Below are positions 10,886-22,218 of a stretch of DNA of 64,000 nt, piece after piece (positions within the stretch are counted from its first letter, which is position 1; the number at the start of each line of letters is the position of its first letter). The DNA lies in NCBI GenBank assembly GCA_024305745.1, contig JAHRBS010000010.1, forward strand, positions 3,293,501-3,357,500, read 5' to 3'. A program made the position numbers and the translations under genes. Under the pieces are notes generated by a model that saw nothing but the letters and a program-made list of their open reading frames with translations, searched no databases and was not told the origin of the DNA. Source of the stretch: Polyporus tsugae. Lineage: Eukaryota > Basidiomycota > Agaricomycetes > Polyporales > Polyporaceae.

Positions 10886-13800
10886 TCAATGTGTCTCGAC
10901 ACCCTCTTCCTTTGCCGGCGGCCACACTGTCCACGCCGATCCGAGCACTTCATCCGTCGACGGCTCCGGAACCGACACCTGGTGCTGCGGCGAGGGCTGC
11001 GACGAGGACCGCGGCGAGGACGTGCCTGCAGGCTCAGGCAGCTGAAACTGAGGTCTTGCAGAAACAGGACTCTCTGATGCTCGCGTTGGCGTTTGAACTG
11101 AGTCTGTCACGACGTTCCCCGCCACGGCGCTGGTGTCACCACCACCACCTGCTTCTGTCTGATTCGGTCGAGGAGGCAGTCGGATGACGTTCGACCGTCT
11201 CGGCAGCGTCAGCTTCAGCCTGATTGTCGGTCCTTGCGCCCCGGCCTCGGTGCGCGCAGGCGGGGCTTCCCCGCCACGGGGCGGCGTTGGCTCCTCCTCC
11301 TCCTCCTCAGGCGCTCCATCCCCACCTCCGTCCTCCGCACCTCGTTCCTGGCCACCGCCACCACCACCATCCGCTTCCGCGCTCCGATCGACCTCGCCCC
11401 CATCCTCGCCCTCTTCCCCGCCCGTGTGGCCATGGCCGGGGCCGTGGCTGTCGACGAACAGCGCCAGCCCGTCGTGCACCATCTGCGTCACCTCGCCCGC
11501 AGGGATGTCTGCGCACCACAGCCGGTACCGCCGCGACGCGTCGTACCCGTCCGCAAAGTCCAGGTACTCGTCGTCGATCCACCGCCGGATCTGCGCGTGC
11601 CCCGACTCGGGCGTCACGCTTGCCAGCTCTACCGCCACCACCTTCTCTGCAAGCCGCCGCGAGAGACGCGACGGCTGCGCGGCGTTCGACCGCCGGCCCG
11701 TGTACTTGAACGACGTTATATTCTCCAGGACCTATACCAGGGGTACATGACGTGAGCGAACGGGAGCGGTTCGAGACGCGTCAGGCGTCAGTCGCAGAAG
11801 AGATGGCGAGACGTGCGAAGGCAGGGCGACGTCGGGTGGGAACGGGCGGAATGCAGGAGAGATATGGGTGCTATATGGGGCGCGTGAACTTACCTTCGGG
11901 CCGACCCACTGGTGCCGGTCCCTCGATATTGGGTGCCTCCTGATAGGGCGCACGGCGAACATGTACGCAGGCAGAACATCAGGCAGCGGTGACAGTTGCC
12001 GTCTGTTCTCTGGCGAAGGTGCTGGATAGCATGACTTGCGAAGCTGCCCGTCGTGATGCCTCTGTGACTGATGATGGTGTAGAAGCTCGGAAGCCGATGC
12101 GAACGAATGGTCGCAGCCTGCACACAATTCATAATGTCAGAAAGGATCGTACAATAGTCACTGATGCTGTGGATCACTGTTACTCACCTTCGTATGCACA
12201 CCAAAGCGGCGACTTCGCGTGCTTCTGGAGGTGCCGGACCAAAGTCTGCTTATCCGTGAAGTGTGTGGACAGGCAGCTCTTCCAGCGACAAGTGAATGTG
12301 CCCTGGAGACAGCACACGTCAGCCAACTGTATCTTGGCAGTGCACTCGTAACAAATGCAGTGGATGATACTGAGGCAGACAGCACTTACCCATTCCTCGT
12401 TCTCGTCCGCGTGCAGCACAATGTGCCTCTGCAGCGCCGCCTTCGAGTTCAGCACAACGCCACATCCAGTCCACGAACACGGCGTCTCCCGCAAGCAGCT
12501 GAACGCGAGCTCAGCAGCAGCAGCCGCTTCTAAGCCAGAAAAACGCATCAGCAATCCAGTGCCAAGCAAAGAAGAAACGAACCTGCTACCACTCACCTTC
12601 GTCATCCGGCTCTGGCTCCACCACAGGACCGACCTCCTCGTCAACTGCAACGCGGGTTCCCTGGTCAACGTTCTCGTCACACACGCTCTCGTCCGTGAAC
12701 AACGACCTACCGTGCCATTCCGCCAGCTCGTCTTCCGACTCCTCGTCCGCGTCCACATCGCCTTTGCTCGCACTCGCGTGCTTGCTCGCACTACTTGGCG
12801 TCCCGTACCGACTCCCGCTCGCAACGCTTGAAGATGAGGACTGGGAACCCAACCACACAACGCCATTGCCGCGCAGCGCGGACCCATATTCCGGCAGGGG
12901 AGGCGCAAGGACGTACGCCCTGTTCACACGGCGCCGCTTGCGCGGGGTAGGGGAGGACCTCTCTGAGGCCTCATCCCCATCCGCGAGCAAGGGCAAGTCC
13001 AGGTCAGTATCTAGTGCCCGGCCCTTGCCCTTGCGGCTCCCGAGGAGACGTGGGCCCGCGAACGCGTCTGATCGTATGTCTTCGTCATACACGGAGGGTC
13101 CGGGAGAGCCCGAGGGCGACGGGAGGAAAAGCGGTTCCCTCTCCTTCCCTTTCTCCCGCAGAGACGGGGCAGGTGAACTAGGCGGAGGAGTTGCGTTGGA
13201 CGCGGCTGCAGAAAATCCGTGCAAGGGGGAAGAAGTCATATCCGAGATGCCAACGCCATCTTGAGCGCGCTCTTCACTGTCAGCGTACATTATCCCAGTT
13301 GGACGCGCAAGCTCGCCCGACGACTCCGAGCTCGCGCGTGCGGCGCGCAGCGGCACACTATGTTGAATTGGCTCGGGCTCGGGTTCGGTGAGAAGCACGT
13401 CCAGGGCCCGATCGATGTTCGCAGCCTCGGACGACGTGATACTGACACCGCGCACTGTGTCGGTGTCGGTCAGCCCTGGAAGCATATCATGACCAAGCGC
13501 ATCCACGTCCGCATCTGCAGGGGGTAGCGTTGCCGATTCGATATGGTCCACGCGTTCGTCCTCATTGGCTTCTTCTTTAACACCATGTTCAGGACGGGGA
13601 GGTAGCGGCGCAGCCGCTGCCCCAACTGCAGCCGGGGTGGCCGCGCGCTCAACAGCTGGGACCATGACCGCGACGGCGGCGGCATCGGACGGCCCATTCA
13701 AGGTCGCTGCTGCAACCGGAGCTTGTCCCTCTTGTTGTCCGTCTAATCGTTGACGTTTGGCAGCGGTCGGCGAAGCAGGCGACGACCTCGTGGGGGACGC

Positions 13801-16122
13801 TTTGCGTTTGGCAGTCGCGGTCGGAGTCTCTGTGGGAGGTTGAATAACTTCGAACCGAGGAGTAGGGATGGTATCAGTTGGCGAGAGCGGTGCGCCGAAC
13901 GCACCCTTTGGACGGCCAAGCGACCGCATGATGTCCTGCGCGAGCCGACTCCTGTTCGCCTTCTCAGGCGTCCAGGCAGCCGCCTCGGAGGCGGGTCTCG
14001 GCTGTGGCGTGGTGGGGGGTTCGAGATGGGGAGCAGCCTTGGATGCGGGAGGGGTGGATGGGGGCTCAGAGGGTGCAGAGGGTTGTGGGAGTGTGTGGCG
14101 GTGGACCCACTGAATCTGACCCTTGGCGTTGCGGACCATGATAGGAGCGGTGGGATCCCGAGGTGTGTACCATGAAATCTGCGTGAATTGACTACCCGGC
14201 GGGGCAGTGTTGGAAGAAGTAGGAGCTGAGGTGGAGGTTGCGGGAACGGAAACAGAGGTGGATGAAGCAGAGGCAGCCACAGTCGGGGTAGCTGACGATG
14301 GGTGCTTGATGGTTGATTGAGATTCCGGAGGATGTATTATGGCAGAAGGCTGGGCTTGGACGCGGTTTGGTTGCGGTGGCGGGGCAGACAGTGGAGTAGA
14401 AGTCGATGTGGACGGAACTGATTGCTGAGGATGCTGAGGCGGTGCTTTCTCAACGCTTGAGCCCCTACCCCCGCCTGGACGTGCTATATCAAGAAGATGA
14501 GAAGGGTACGGCGAACCCCAGCGCTGCACTCACCAGCGGCTTGTTGTTGACGGTTGGCTAGGTTGAGATATTTCCTGAACACCTCCTTAATCTCAGACCC
14601 GGGGTACCCCTCCCGCACTGTCAGCCACAGTTGCATCGTGTAGCATGTAACGCACAGAACTTACTTTCAGGTGATCTGCAAGTACTTCGGAGTTTTTGCC
14701 AATCGATCCCTGGAGCTTGCCCTCAGCCTCGATATCAGCAGCGGTTTTCTCCCGTCCAGCATGCTTTCGCTGTAGAATGTGCACTGTCTGTATCATCATT
14801 GCCTGGGCTTCTGGGACGGAAAACCTCTAGAGGGACGCGTCAGCTTCTAGTACTATGGGAAATGCACGTATACTAGAACCCCACCTGGAAATATTGAAAC
14901 AGCTGCTGTTGCTTAATCTGGGGGATGCCCGCAGGTGGCTGTACTTGCACTGGTGCAGAGGATTGACCAGGTCGACTAGCAGACCCAGAGCTCTGCGCAA
15001 CGTTGGGGCGGTTTACGCTGTCCACCCGTACCTGCGTGGACGAGCTAGAAGAAACCGGGTACGATGGACCAGACGCAACGTGCTCTGCTTGAGGTGCACT
15101 ACCTGTCTGTTGCGAGCCTGCGTAGAGAGGGTACCTCAGCATCAACGCAACGTTCACCGAGAGAAGAAACCAGTACCTGCATGGTGCGCTTGTTGCGCTG
15201 TGCGAAAGGTAGCTGGTGCCTGCGACGGAGCCTGTACTGGCACGCCAGGGTAGTATGTTTGCGGTGGGTAATGCGCGGGTGCTGGCGCCGTCCACTGTCC
15301 AGATTGGTATGATGTCTGCTGTGCGTGCGCACCCATTGGCTGGCCATACATGACCGAGGGTGAGGCTCCAAATGCTGTCCAGTCCTGGAATGGCTGATAC
15401 GAGTATGCATAGCCTTGCGGAGCGTTATATGAAGCAACGGGAACTCGAGTGCGATTTGTGGGGGCTTGGGTCTCACTACGAGACGAGGATGCGGTGGAGG
15501 AGCGTCTTTCCATCTGAAGCGAACCAACCTCATTCAACTCGAGGTCTCCCGCGGTCAAGAGAGGCATTTACCTGTGGCGAATCCTGCGAAGAGGGCACCT
15601 CGACAATCCTCGCACTAGAAGGCATCTCGCTGTAGTTCCCAGCAGCCTGACCGTGAAGCTGAGACGTGTATATGGATTGTTGGGCATTCGACGGACCCGC
15701 CGAGGCAGGTGTTGGGCTGTGGTGGTTGTTAAGGGTCAAAATAACACCCTCAAGACGTGCAGGACTCACTTCGCACCCACACCCATTCTGCCTTCCATTT
15801 CCCCAAGCCGCTGACTGCAGAACATAAACGTCGATCGCACACATGTTCTTCCGGACGACAAGAGGATGAAGAGAGAAGGGACTTACAGAGCTAACTGACC
15901 CTGCCTTACTGTCGCCTCCAGCCTCTGCTTCTCCTCAAGGTCCCGGTACTTCGCGTACCGCGCAGCTAGGTTCTCCTCGTATGAGGCGAGGTAGGATCGC
16001 GCGTTTTGGATGCGCTGCATGTGGTTGGCGTATACCTCAGGTGTGACGACGGAGTTGGGATCGACGAGGGAAAGTTCATTGATGGGGAGCTGGGGATTGT
16101 TTTGACCATCGCCATTGTTCAT
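10886..16122 (-). CDS. Three-finger C2H2 (GLI/AEBP2-type) zinc-finger protein
   Basis: This is probably a nuclear DNA- or chromatin-binding protein. It starts at 16122 and ends at 10886, with about eleven exons. The N-terminus has a coiled-coil-like stretch (RYAKYRDLEEKQRLEATVRQ, then ALQRLGEMEGRM), then a Gln/Tyr/Ser/Pro-rich region, then a helical block around 14800-14550 (HILQRKHAGREKTAADIEAE; EIKEVFRKYLNLANRQQQAA). A long disordered region rich in Pro, Ser and acidic residues follows. Three fingers sit together: CSWTGC...RHIVLH, CRWKSC...RHLQKH and CAYEGC...HHHQSQRH. The C-x4-C spacing with a central aromatic is the GLI/ZIC/AEBP2 form. Downstream a conserved-looking block (RRWIDDEYLDFADGYDASRR; WCADIPAGEVTQMVHDGLAL) precedes a Pro/Gly/acid-rich tail. 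The junction near 14640-14590 does not close in frame with a normal intron, so the N-terminal third could be a separate gene. AEBP2 similarity is finger-level only. Confidence 0.8.
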
Positions 16123-16350
16123 GGTTCAGCGACGGACGCGTGGGGCGAAGCAGCCAAAGGAGAGGAGCGGAGAGCGGCGGAAGGTCGACGGACGAGCTGC
16201 AACTGCCAGTGCCGAGGAGAACCGTCTCTGCTGACTAAGCAGACGCGACGCGGCGCGTTCAACGTTCAACGTTCAGGCCATTTCTGAGAGACGTTCTCTG
16301 ACTGACACCGTCGACCGCGACCAGCGAGTCTGCGCCACCCCTAAATCCTC

Positions 16351-17755
16351 ATGATTCTGGGTCTCACGGGCGGCCGGCTCGCGCATATACCTCTCACACC
16401 ACGGGTCGTGCGGACACGCACCTTGGCCTCTGTCTCGTCCTCGTCCCCCATCAATCCCATCTCCGTCGGCCCTTTCCAAGTTTTTGACCGCAATGCGAAA
16501 CGCATGCAGAAGGATAGGGCCGTAGAGCGCGACGGCGGCGCGCGCAGCAGGACCGTAGACTATGTCCGGAACGAGGTCGCGGACAGACTCATCGAGCGGA
16601 TGCAAGTGCGTCGCGTCCTCTGTCGTGGTGCAGCTGACATCTGACGGCATGAGCCAGGATATCAAGCGGAAATTTAACGTTGTTCTTGACCTGGGGTCGG
16701 GCCCCGGGCACTTCTCCAAACTACTCGATTCCGAGACTACACAGAAAGTGGTGATGGTCGACTCCAGTGGTAAGGCTTTCGTGAAATTATTTGGCCCACG
16801 TTCATCGACATCTTTCGAACGTACAGAGAAGCTACTGAACCGAGACGCGGATGATGAGTTTGATGGTCAGTTCCACCTCTTGCGTTTCTTGTGGTCTGTC
16901 GTGACATTTCATCTCCGTTAGTCCGAGTGGAGAGAATCCGTGCGGATGAAGAGAACCTGCTCCAAGCCATCCCGCGCAACTCTCAGGAAGCTATCGTGTC
17001 GTGTCTCAGTCTCCACTGGGTCAACGACCTACCAGGCGTACTCATCCAGATCAAGGAGGCATTGGAACCAGATGGGGTCTTCCTGGGAGCGTTGTTCGGA
17101 GGGGACACCCTATTCGAGCTGAGGACATCGTTGCAGCTAGCTGAGGTAGAGCGCGAGGGAGGTATTTCTCCACATGTCTCTCCCATGACAGGTCAGTATC
17201 TCGTAGCCTCGCCTGTTTTGGGTTTTGACATGCAGCAACCCTGCGCCAGACTCTCGAGATATGTCCAATCTCCTTGGACGCGCGGGTTTCACTCTCCTAA
17301 CGGTGGACGTTGACGAGGTCAAGGTAGCATACCCGTCCATGTGGGAACTTCTAGAAGACCTTCAGGACATGGGAGAGAGCAATGCCGTAGTTAATCGGTA
17401 AGTCCTTTCTGACCACAGGGGAATGCGACCTGACACCACATCACTTAGACGGCATTTCATTCACCGCGACACCCTCACCGCTGGCGCAGCAATATACAAA
17501 GGTATAATGATACCTACGGAGCGAGTTAACTGATACAACTCAACGTGTCTTCTAGAGCTTCATGGACACGAAGACGGGACGATCCCTGCAACATTCCAGG
17601 TCATCTATGTGGTACGTTACAAAACGCCGCCCACCACAATCTAGGTTTCCTGATAGTCTCGGTGTTAGATTGGATGGAAGCCAGCGCCAACCCAACCGCA
17701 GCCTCTCGAACGAGGCTCAGCGGAACAGAGGTTAAAGGACGCACTAGAACATTAG
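16351..17755 (+). CDS. NDUFAF5-type mitochondrial complex I assembly methyltransferase homologue
   Basis: Class I SAM-dependent methyltransferase fold. The family member NDUFAF5 hydroxylates an arginine of a core complex I subunit (NDUFS7) in the mitochondrial matrix during assembly. Eight exons (16351-16605, 16658-16769, 16827-16865, 16922-17191, 17250-17397, 17449-17501, 17556-17611, 17669-17755) give 339 residues. The first roughly 45 are Arg/Ser/Thr-rich and lack acids, as expected of a matrix presequence. Then come the family motifs [16 protein letters not shown]-binding motif [18 protein letters not shown], the post-motif [27 protein letters not shown], and [20 protein letters not shown]. 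The C-terminal [17 protein letters not shown] is also typical. Length and motif order agree with the family, and the gene appears intact. It is divergent from the zinc-finger gene across 228 bp and convergent with TRM10, with 44 bp between the stops. Confidence 0.93.
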
Positions 17756-17799
17756 AAGCGTTGGCACGTATCATGTTTTCCGGCAGCCAACAGCCAACG

Positions 17800-19246
17800 C
17801 TATGATTCCATTACAACAGTACTGCCTCCGGCTTCCTCTTTGTCGTCGTCTATCTCGCCCTCCAACGCCGCAACGTCAACTACCTCGACATGTCCACCTC
17901 CGCCAAGCACTCTTTCCTCTCCATCAGCGCCCTCGTCTTCAATCACGCTGTCGGCGTCCTTCGAACTGGCTGCACCGCCTCCTCTCCGCCTACCCTCTGC
18001 ATTGAACTTGCGTTTGGGCATCACGGAATGTAACGCTTGCTCCCAGTCGCGTGTTTCTATCCACTTCAGGAGAATCTCGAACGTCTGGTTCACGGTAAGG
18101 ACCTTGCGCGTACGCATCTCCGCGAGGTACGTTCCTATGGGCAAGCGGGCAGAACGGATGCCATGTTCTTTGGACTTGTTGAGGCACAGGTTCTGTGAAG
18201 GCGTTCTCGGTTAGCCTACAGGTTTGCGGAACGGTCGGAGAAATAAATATATTGTTTGAACAGACTGTATGCGATATCACGCATATACCAAGCCAGAGCC
18301 GCACTGGCCGACGTGGGACGCACTCACCTTGTACCGGTTGTGGTCCACAATGCCGCCTATGATGTACGTCTCACCCTCCTTCAACTCTGTCAACTCTTCC
18401 TCGGAGTCTGCAGTGAGGTACACCACCGTACCCTTCTCCGCTCGGCTCGCTTGCTGTTGTTTCGGGAGTTTAACACTGGTCTCCTTCCCTTCCACATCCT
18501 CTGCCTCCGTGCCTTTCCCGCCCTTTTCCTCCACCTTCACCTGAGGCGTACATTCCTCCACGTCTGGTTTTCCTTCCCATAACCGCTCATAGCCTTCCTC
18601 CCACCACTCCGCCCCTACCCACCGCTTGTATGCGGAGTTGTTTATCGCATCCATCCGTACCTTCGTCTTCCCATCCAACGACGTGAAAAGCAGCGACGCG
18701 AATGAATGAACCGCCTTCTTGTTCGCGCTGTACGTATACGCAAGCTGCGACGTAAGGCTCTTGACCTCCTACCCGTGTGCCCTCACTTCAGCACCTCATC
18801 TCCAAACCCAAGACTGAATCCGAAGCACTCACGTTCTCCGTCATCTTCGCGTCAAACCCCAAGTCGACGACGATCCGCGCCCCGAACGGCGCCCTCGGGC
18901 CTGAGGACCCCTGCTCCGTCTTGCGCCGCTTCCCCTCGCGCTCGAGCTCGTCGGCGTCGAGCTCGCCCGCGTCCCGCTTCTGCGCGAACTCCCGCCGCTT
19001 CTCCTTTTTGCGCTCCTTCTCCGCCGCGCGTCGCTCCTTCTTGCGCTCGGCGAGGTACGCGGCTTTGGCGAGCTTTTTCTGCGCCTTCTTCGAGAGCGGC
19101 TCTGCTGCGGGAGTGCTCGTGCCGGCGTCGGTGCTTGCAATGGTGGGATTGGGTTCGTTTGCGGGGTCGGGTGCGTTGGATTCGGGCGGGGGAGCAAGCT
19201 CGGCAGCGGAAGACGCTGGTGCGTCGCTGGGCGTGTCGCCAGACAT
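17800..19246 (-). CDS. TRM10: tRNA (guanine(9)-N1)-methyltransferase Trm10
   Basis: SPOUT-family enzyme that uses SAM to methylate N1 of guanosine 9 in tRNAs. Three exons (19246-18833, 18768-18328, 18192-17800) give 415 residues. The N-terminus is acidic/Pro-rich, followed by a very basic Lys/Arg/Glu helix (KKAQKKLAKAAYLAERKKER onward) that precedes the catalytic domain in fungal Trm10. The SPOUT domain begins at RIVVDLGFDAKM and continues with EVKSLTSQLAYTYSANKKA, VVYLTADSEEELTELKEGE, the SAM-knot signature YIIGGIVDHNRYKNLCLNKS, ARLPIGTYL, and VLTVNQTFEILLKW. The Asp of VDHNRYK corresponds to the conserved family residue. An acidic C-terminal tail, with a run of Glu/Asp after the RRR cluster, is longer than in yeast. 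The gene is divergent from the thioesterase gene and looks intact. Confidence 0.95.
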
Positions 19247-19390
19247 GTCAACGAGTAACAGGGAGAACGACGAGTTGAGGAGAAGATGCCGTGGTTCAGG
19301 TTGCCCGGAGCCGCTGGCTTTGCAGCGATCCCGGCACGCATCGGGCCGGGTGGATATCGATCGCTCACCGGGGGCCGGAGGATCCTGTTC

Positions 19391-19546
19391 ATGCGAATGC
19401 TCTTCTCAATCCGCTCTTTGGTAATCCTCCTCCTGGGCTTCATCGTAGGCTGGCTTGCTCCCTCGTTCGTCTACCAGACCCCATTGTTGTCCCCTTCGAG
19501 GTACCCAAGTTCTAGTCGAAGTTCTGCAGCTAACGTTCGGACGGAG
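19391..19546 (+). other. In-frame upstream extension encoding a possible signal anchor
   Basis: The frame of the thioesterase is open upstream from a Met at 19391, adding 52 residues. These begin with a basic/hydrophobic run (SIRSLVILLLGFIVGWLAPS) with the character of a signal anchor. It may be 5' UTR or part of an alternative longer isoform; there is no stop between it and the canonical ATG. Confidence 0.35.
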
Positions 19547-20532
19547 ATGGCCGCCGCTCTACCTCTCAAGGTCTTGACTGTCGCCCCGATTGCGAAGCAC
19601 ACCGCGACTGTCATCTTCGTGCACGTACGTATATTCTCTCTGCATGCTCAACCGTGCTCACTGGCATACGTGATGTACTCCAGGGCCTCGGTGATGACGG
19701 CTACGGCTGGCAGCCTGTCGCACAGATGTTCGCCAAAGACCCCAGTCTGCAGCATGTCAAGTGGATCCTGCCCCACGCGTGAGTATCTCTTGTTCATCGG
19801 CTTCCCCTTCATAACATCCCACAAGAAAATGCTGAAAGCGATATACTCGCAGCCCTCGCGTACGCGTGACCGCGAACGCGATGGACATGCCCGCTTGGTA
19901 CGTGTCAATAGCACGCTCCGTCCGAAGTCCTTGCTCAACCTTCATGGCACACCCCCCGTACTTAGGTTCGACATCTACGAGTTCGGGACCATCAACGCAC
20001 GGGAGGACGAAGACGGGATGCTCAAGACCGTGCACAGCCTCAACCAACTCATCTCCGCCGAAGTCGACGGTGACATCCCCGCCAACCGGATCGTGCTCGG
20101 GGGCTTCTCCCAGGGCGCGGCAATGACCCTCCTGACGGGTCTGACAACTGAGAGACGGCTGGCTGGTCTTGCGGTGCTCAGTGGGTGGCTGCCCCTCCGG
20201 GACAAGGTCAAGTCGGTGAGTGCTTCTCGCCCACAAGGGACTCGCCTCAGAAGTTCATCGGAAAGGCTGATGTCGGCGTGAAGATGCTTTCTGAGCATGC
20301 GAAGAAGACCCCTGCGTTCTGGGGCCACGGCACCGCCGATCCGTTAGTCCGCTTCGACAGGGCAAAGATGTCGCTCGAAGTTCTCGAGACACAACTTGGG
20401 ATCAAGACGGCTACCCCGGAGACTGTCCTTGAGGGCGGGATCGAGTTCCACCCGTACGACGGTCTGCAGCACTCTGCGGACCCGGAGGAGCTCGAAGATT
20501 TGAAGACGTTCCTGAAGAAGGTCATCCCGTAA
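19547..20532 (+). CDS. APT1: Acyl-protein thioesterase 1 / lysophospholipase-family carboxylesterase
   Basis: Alpha/beta hydrolase that removes S-palmitoyl groups from proteins such as heterotrimeric G-alpha and Ras, and also cleaves lysophospholipids. Five exons (19547-19624, 19684-19778, 19853-19897, 19966-20215, 20251-20532) give 249 residues, the usual length. Visible motifs are VIFVHGLGDDGYGW (oxyanion region), MDMPAWFDIYEFG, the nucleophile elbow GGFSQGAAM with the catalytic Ser, HGTADPLV with the Asp, and GLQHSADPEEL with the His. The triad is complete. The ATG at 19547 gives the canonical cytosolic N-terminus. However, the frame stays open upstream to a Met at 19391 that would add a hydrophobic segment (see findings). 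The 3' end converges on the EVE-domain gene, with 138 bp between stops. Confidence 0.94.
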
Positions 20533-20670
20533 CAGAATTGACTGCATATACACAGAGAAACGAAGAGGGTTAGATGTAAGCTATAACACGGATGTCTATG
20601 AAGTCCATGATCTGCACATCAGTGTGTATATGCGGGTATAAGACAAGGCGGATGATCAGAGTCAGCAACG

Positions 20671-21950
20671 CTACCTCCGAGCACGGGTAGACCGTCGTAG
20701 CTTGCTGCCCTCGTCTCCAGGCCCGTCTTCAAGTGCAGCCGCTTTTCTCTTGCGTTGGCTTGGTTTCCTCCCTTCCACCTCATCATCTGCATCTGCTCCT
20801 GCTTCCACTTCGTCATCCCCAGCATCCTCCGCACCCTCACTGTCCTCTTCCATCTTCTTACCCCGCGACTTCGACATCTTGCGTCTTCCCTGAGTCTTGC
20901 CTTGCCCCTTCGACTTAGCCTTGGGCTTGGGTTTGCTGGTGTTACCCTCTTCCCACCCGCCTTTCTCGGCTAACTGTTCGATGACCTCCCACGTCTCCTC
21001 TTCGACTCTCTGTACACTCAATCTCCCGCGCGTTACCAGCGCCATACCTGCTCCCAGGCACCCATCAGGGGAAGGTTCGTGGAAGCACTGTGGAGCACGA
21101 ACCTTTGATCGCCCTTGCGCCGTCTTCACCAATATAGGCAACCTCTTCTGGGAGCTCGGACGAAGACGCAATGTTCCGGAGGAGAGACAATGGAACGAAG
21201 TGCGGCACACGCGATCCGAAGGTCACTTCGACCATATACCACTTTGGGTTGTCTTTGTTGGTTTTCTAATGTGCCCGTTCTCAGCGCGATGAAGCGTGAA
21301 TGACGTATGCAGTATGCAGAGTCTTACGGCGTCATAGTAAGGATGCGAGCTGGGAATGGGTGTAAGGCGCAGAAAGCAAACGAGGTCCACAACCACTCAC
21401 GGGTCCCAAGCCGTATCTCTTGTTTTCCTTGCTGCTCAGAATCATGGTCCGTTGACCTTGGGAACTACTCACAATCTGGATATGCTTCTTTGCAGACCTG
21501 GACACATAATTGGTCAAGTCACTTTCGGGAGCTGCTAGTGCTCAGACGCACCTCCGCAAACGCCGCGATGCCTGTCATTAAGTTAGCTTAGCCTGCGGCC
21601 CGCTAGCTATTGCCGTGGTGTAACGTCATGCTCACCTGGATTCTTGCAATTCGAGTGATAGAACAGGACCTGGGGGCGATCATCTCGGCAAACTCTTCAC
21701 GGGAAGGAACATGGCAACAAGCGTACTTTGTCGCCGACCTTCATCTCTTTCATTAGGTTCCTAGCTTCTGCATTGCGTACCCCTTCCCAAGGCGTTGTCT
21801 TAGCCGCCTCGAAGTCATCGACACCGAACTATGGCGTTTGATAGGGACGCGTGCGCATATAGCGACCTCTTGAGAGCGCACCTTGACATCCTTGCCCTTG
21901 ACGATGCGCGAGTCAGGCTCTGCTTTCATGAGCCAGTGCTTCTTGGCCAT
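20671..21950 (-). CDS. EVE-domain protein (thymocyte nuclear protein 1-like)
   Basis: EVE domains are PUA-like folds thought to bind modified nucleobases; eukaryotic members (THYN1 and fungal relatives) are nuclear. Start ATG is at 21950-21948 and stop at 20671. The gene is cut into several very small exons: HWLMKAEPDSRIVKGKDVK, then FGVDDFEAAKTTPWEGVRNA and LMKEMKVGDKVLFYHSNCK, then GIAAFAEV, KEAYPDYTAWDP, SHPYYDA and NPKWYMVEVTFGSRVPHFVP. Together these give the complete EVE core in the family order. The C-terminus departs from the compact family: after QRVEEETWEVIEQLAEKGGW there is a long Lys/Ser-rich then Glu/Asp-rich then Lys/Arg-rich tail of about 90 residues ending in RRSTRARR. It looks like a disordered nuclear-localising or nucleic-acid-binding extension. 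The gene is divergent from PSY2 across 268 bp. Confidence 0.88.
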
Positions 21951-22218
21951 TGTGCACGCGAAAGAGGGAGCAAGGGGCGTTGGAGGGGCAGAGGAACGGT
22001 GGTTGTGGTAGGCGCGGGACGAGTGACGAACTGGCAGAGTGCAGCAAACAGCGGACAACACGCGTTTCCGGCCGCCGAAGCCTGAGGCCTCACTTCATCA
22101 ACGTCCGCCATCCCGCTCGTCCGGACCCCTTCCCCTGCCGCGTCTCTGCACCACCCTCCGCCCGTTCTCTGGCTCTCCGTCGTCCTCCATCCCTGGGCGC
22201 CCTCTTTTCTGTCTGGCA

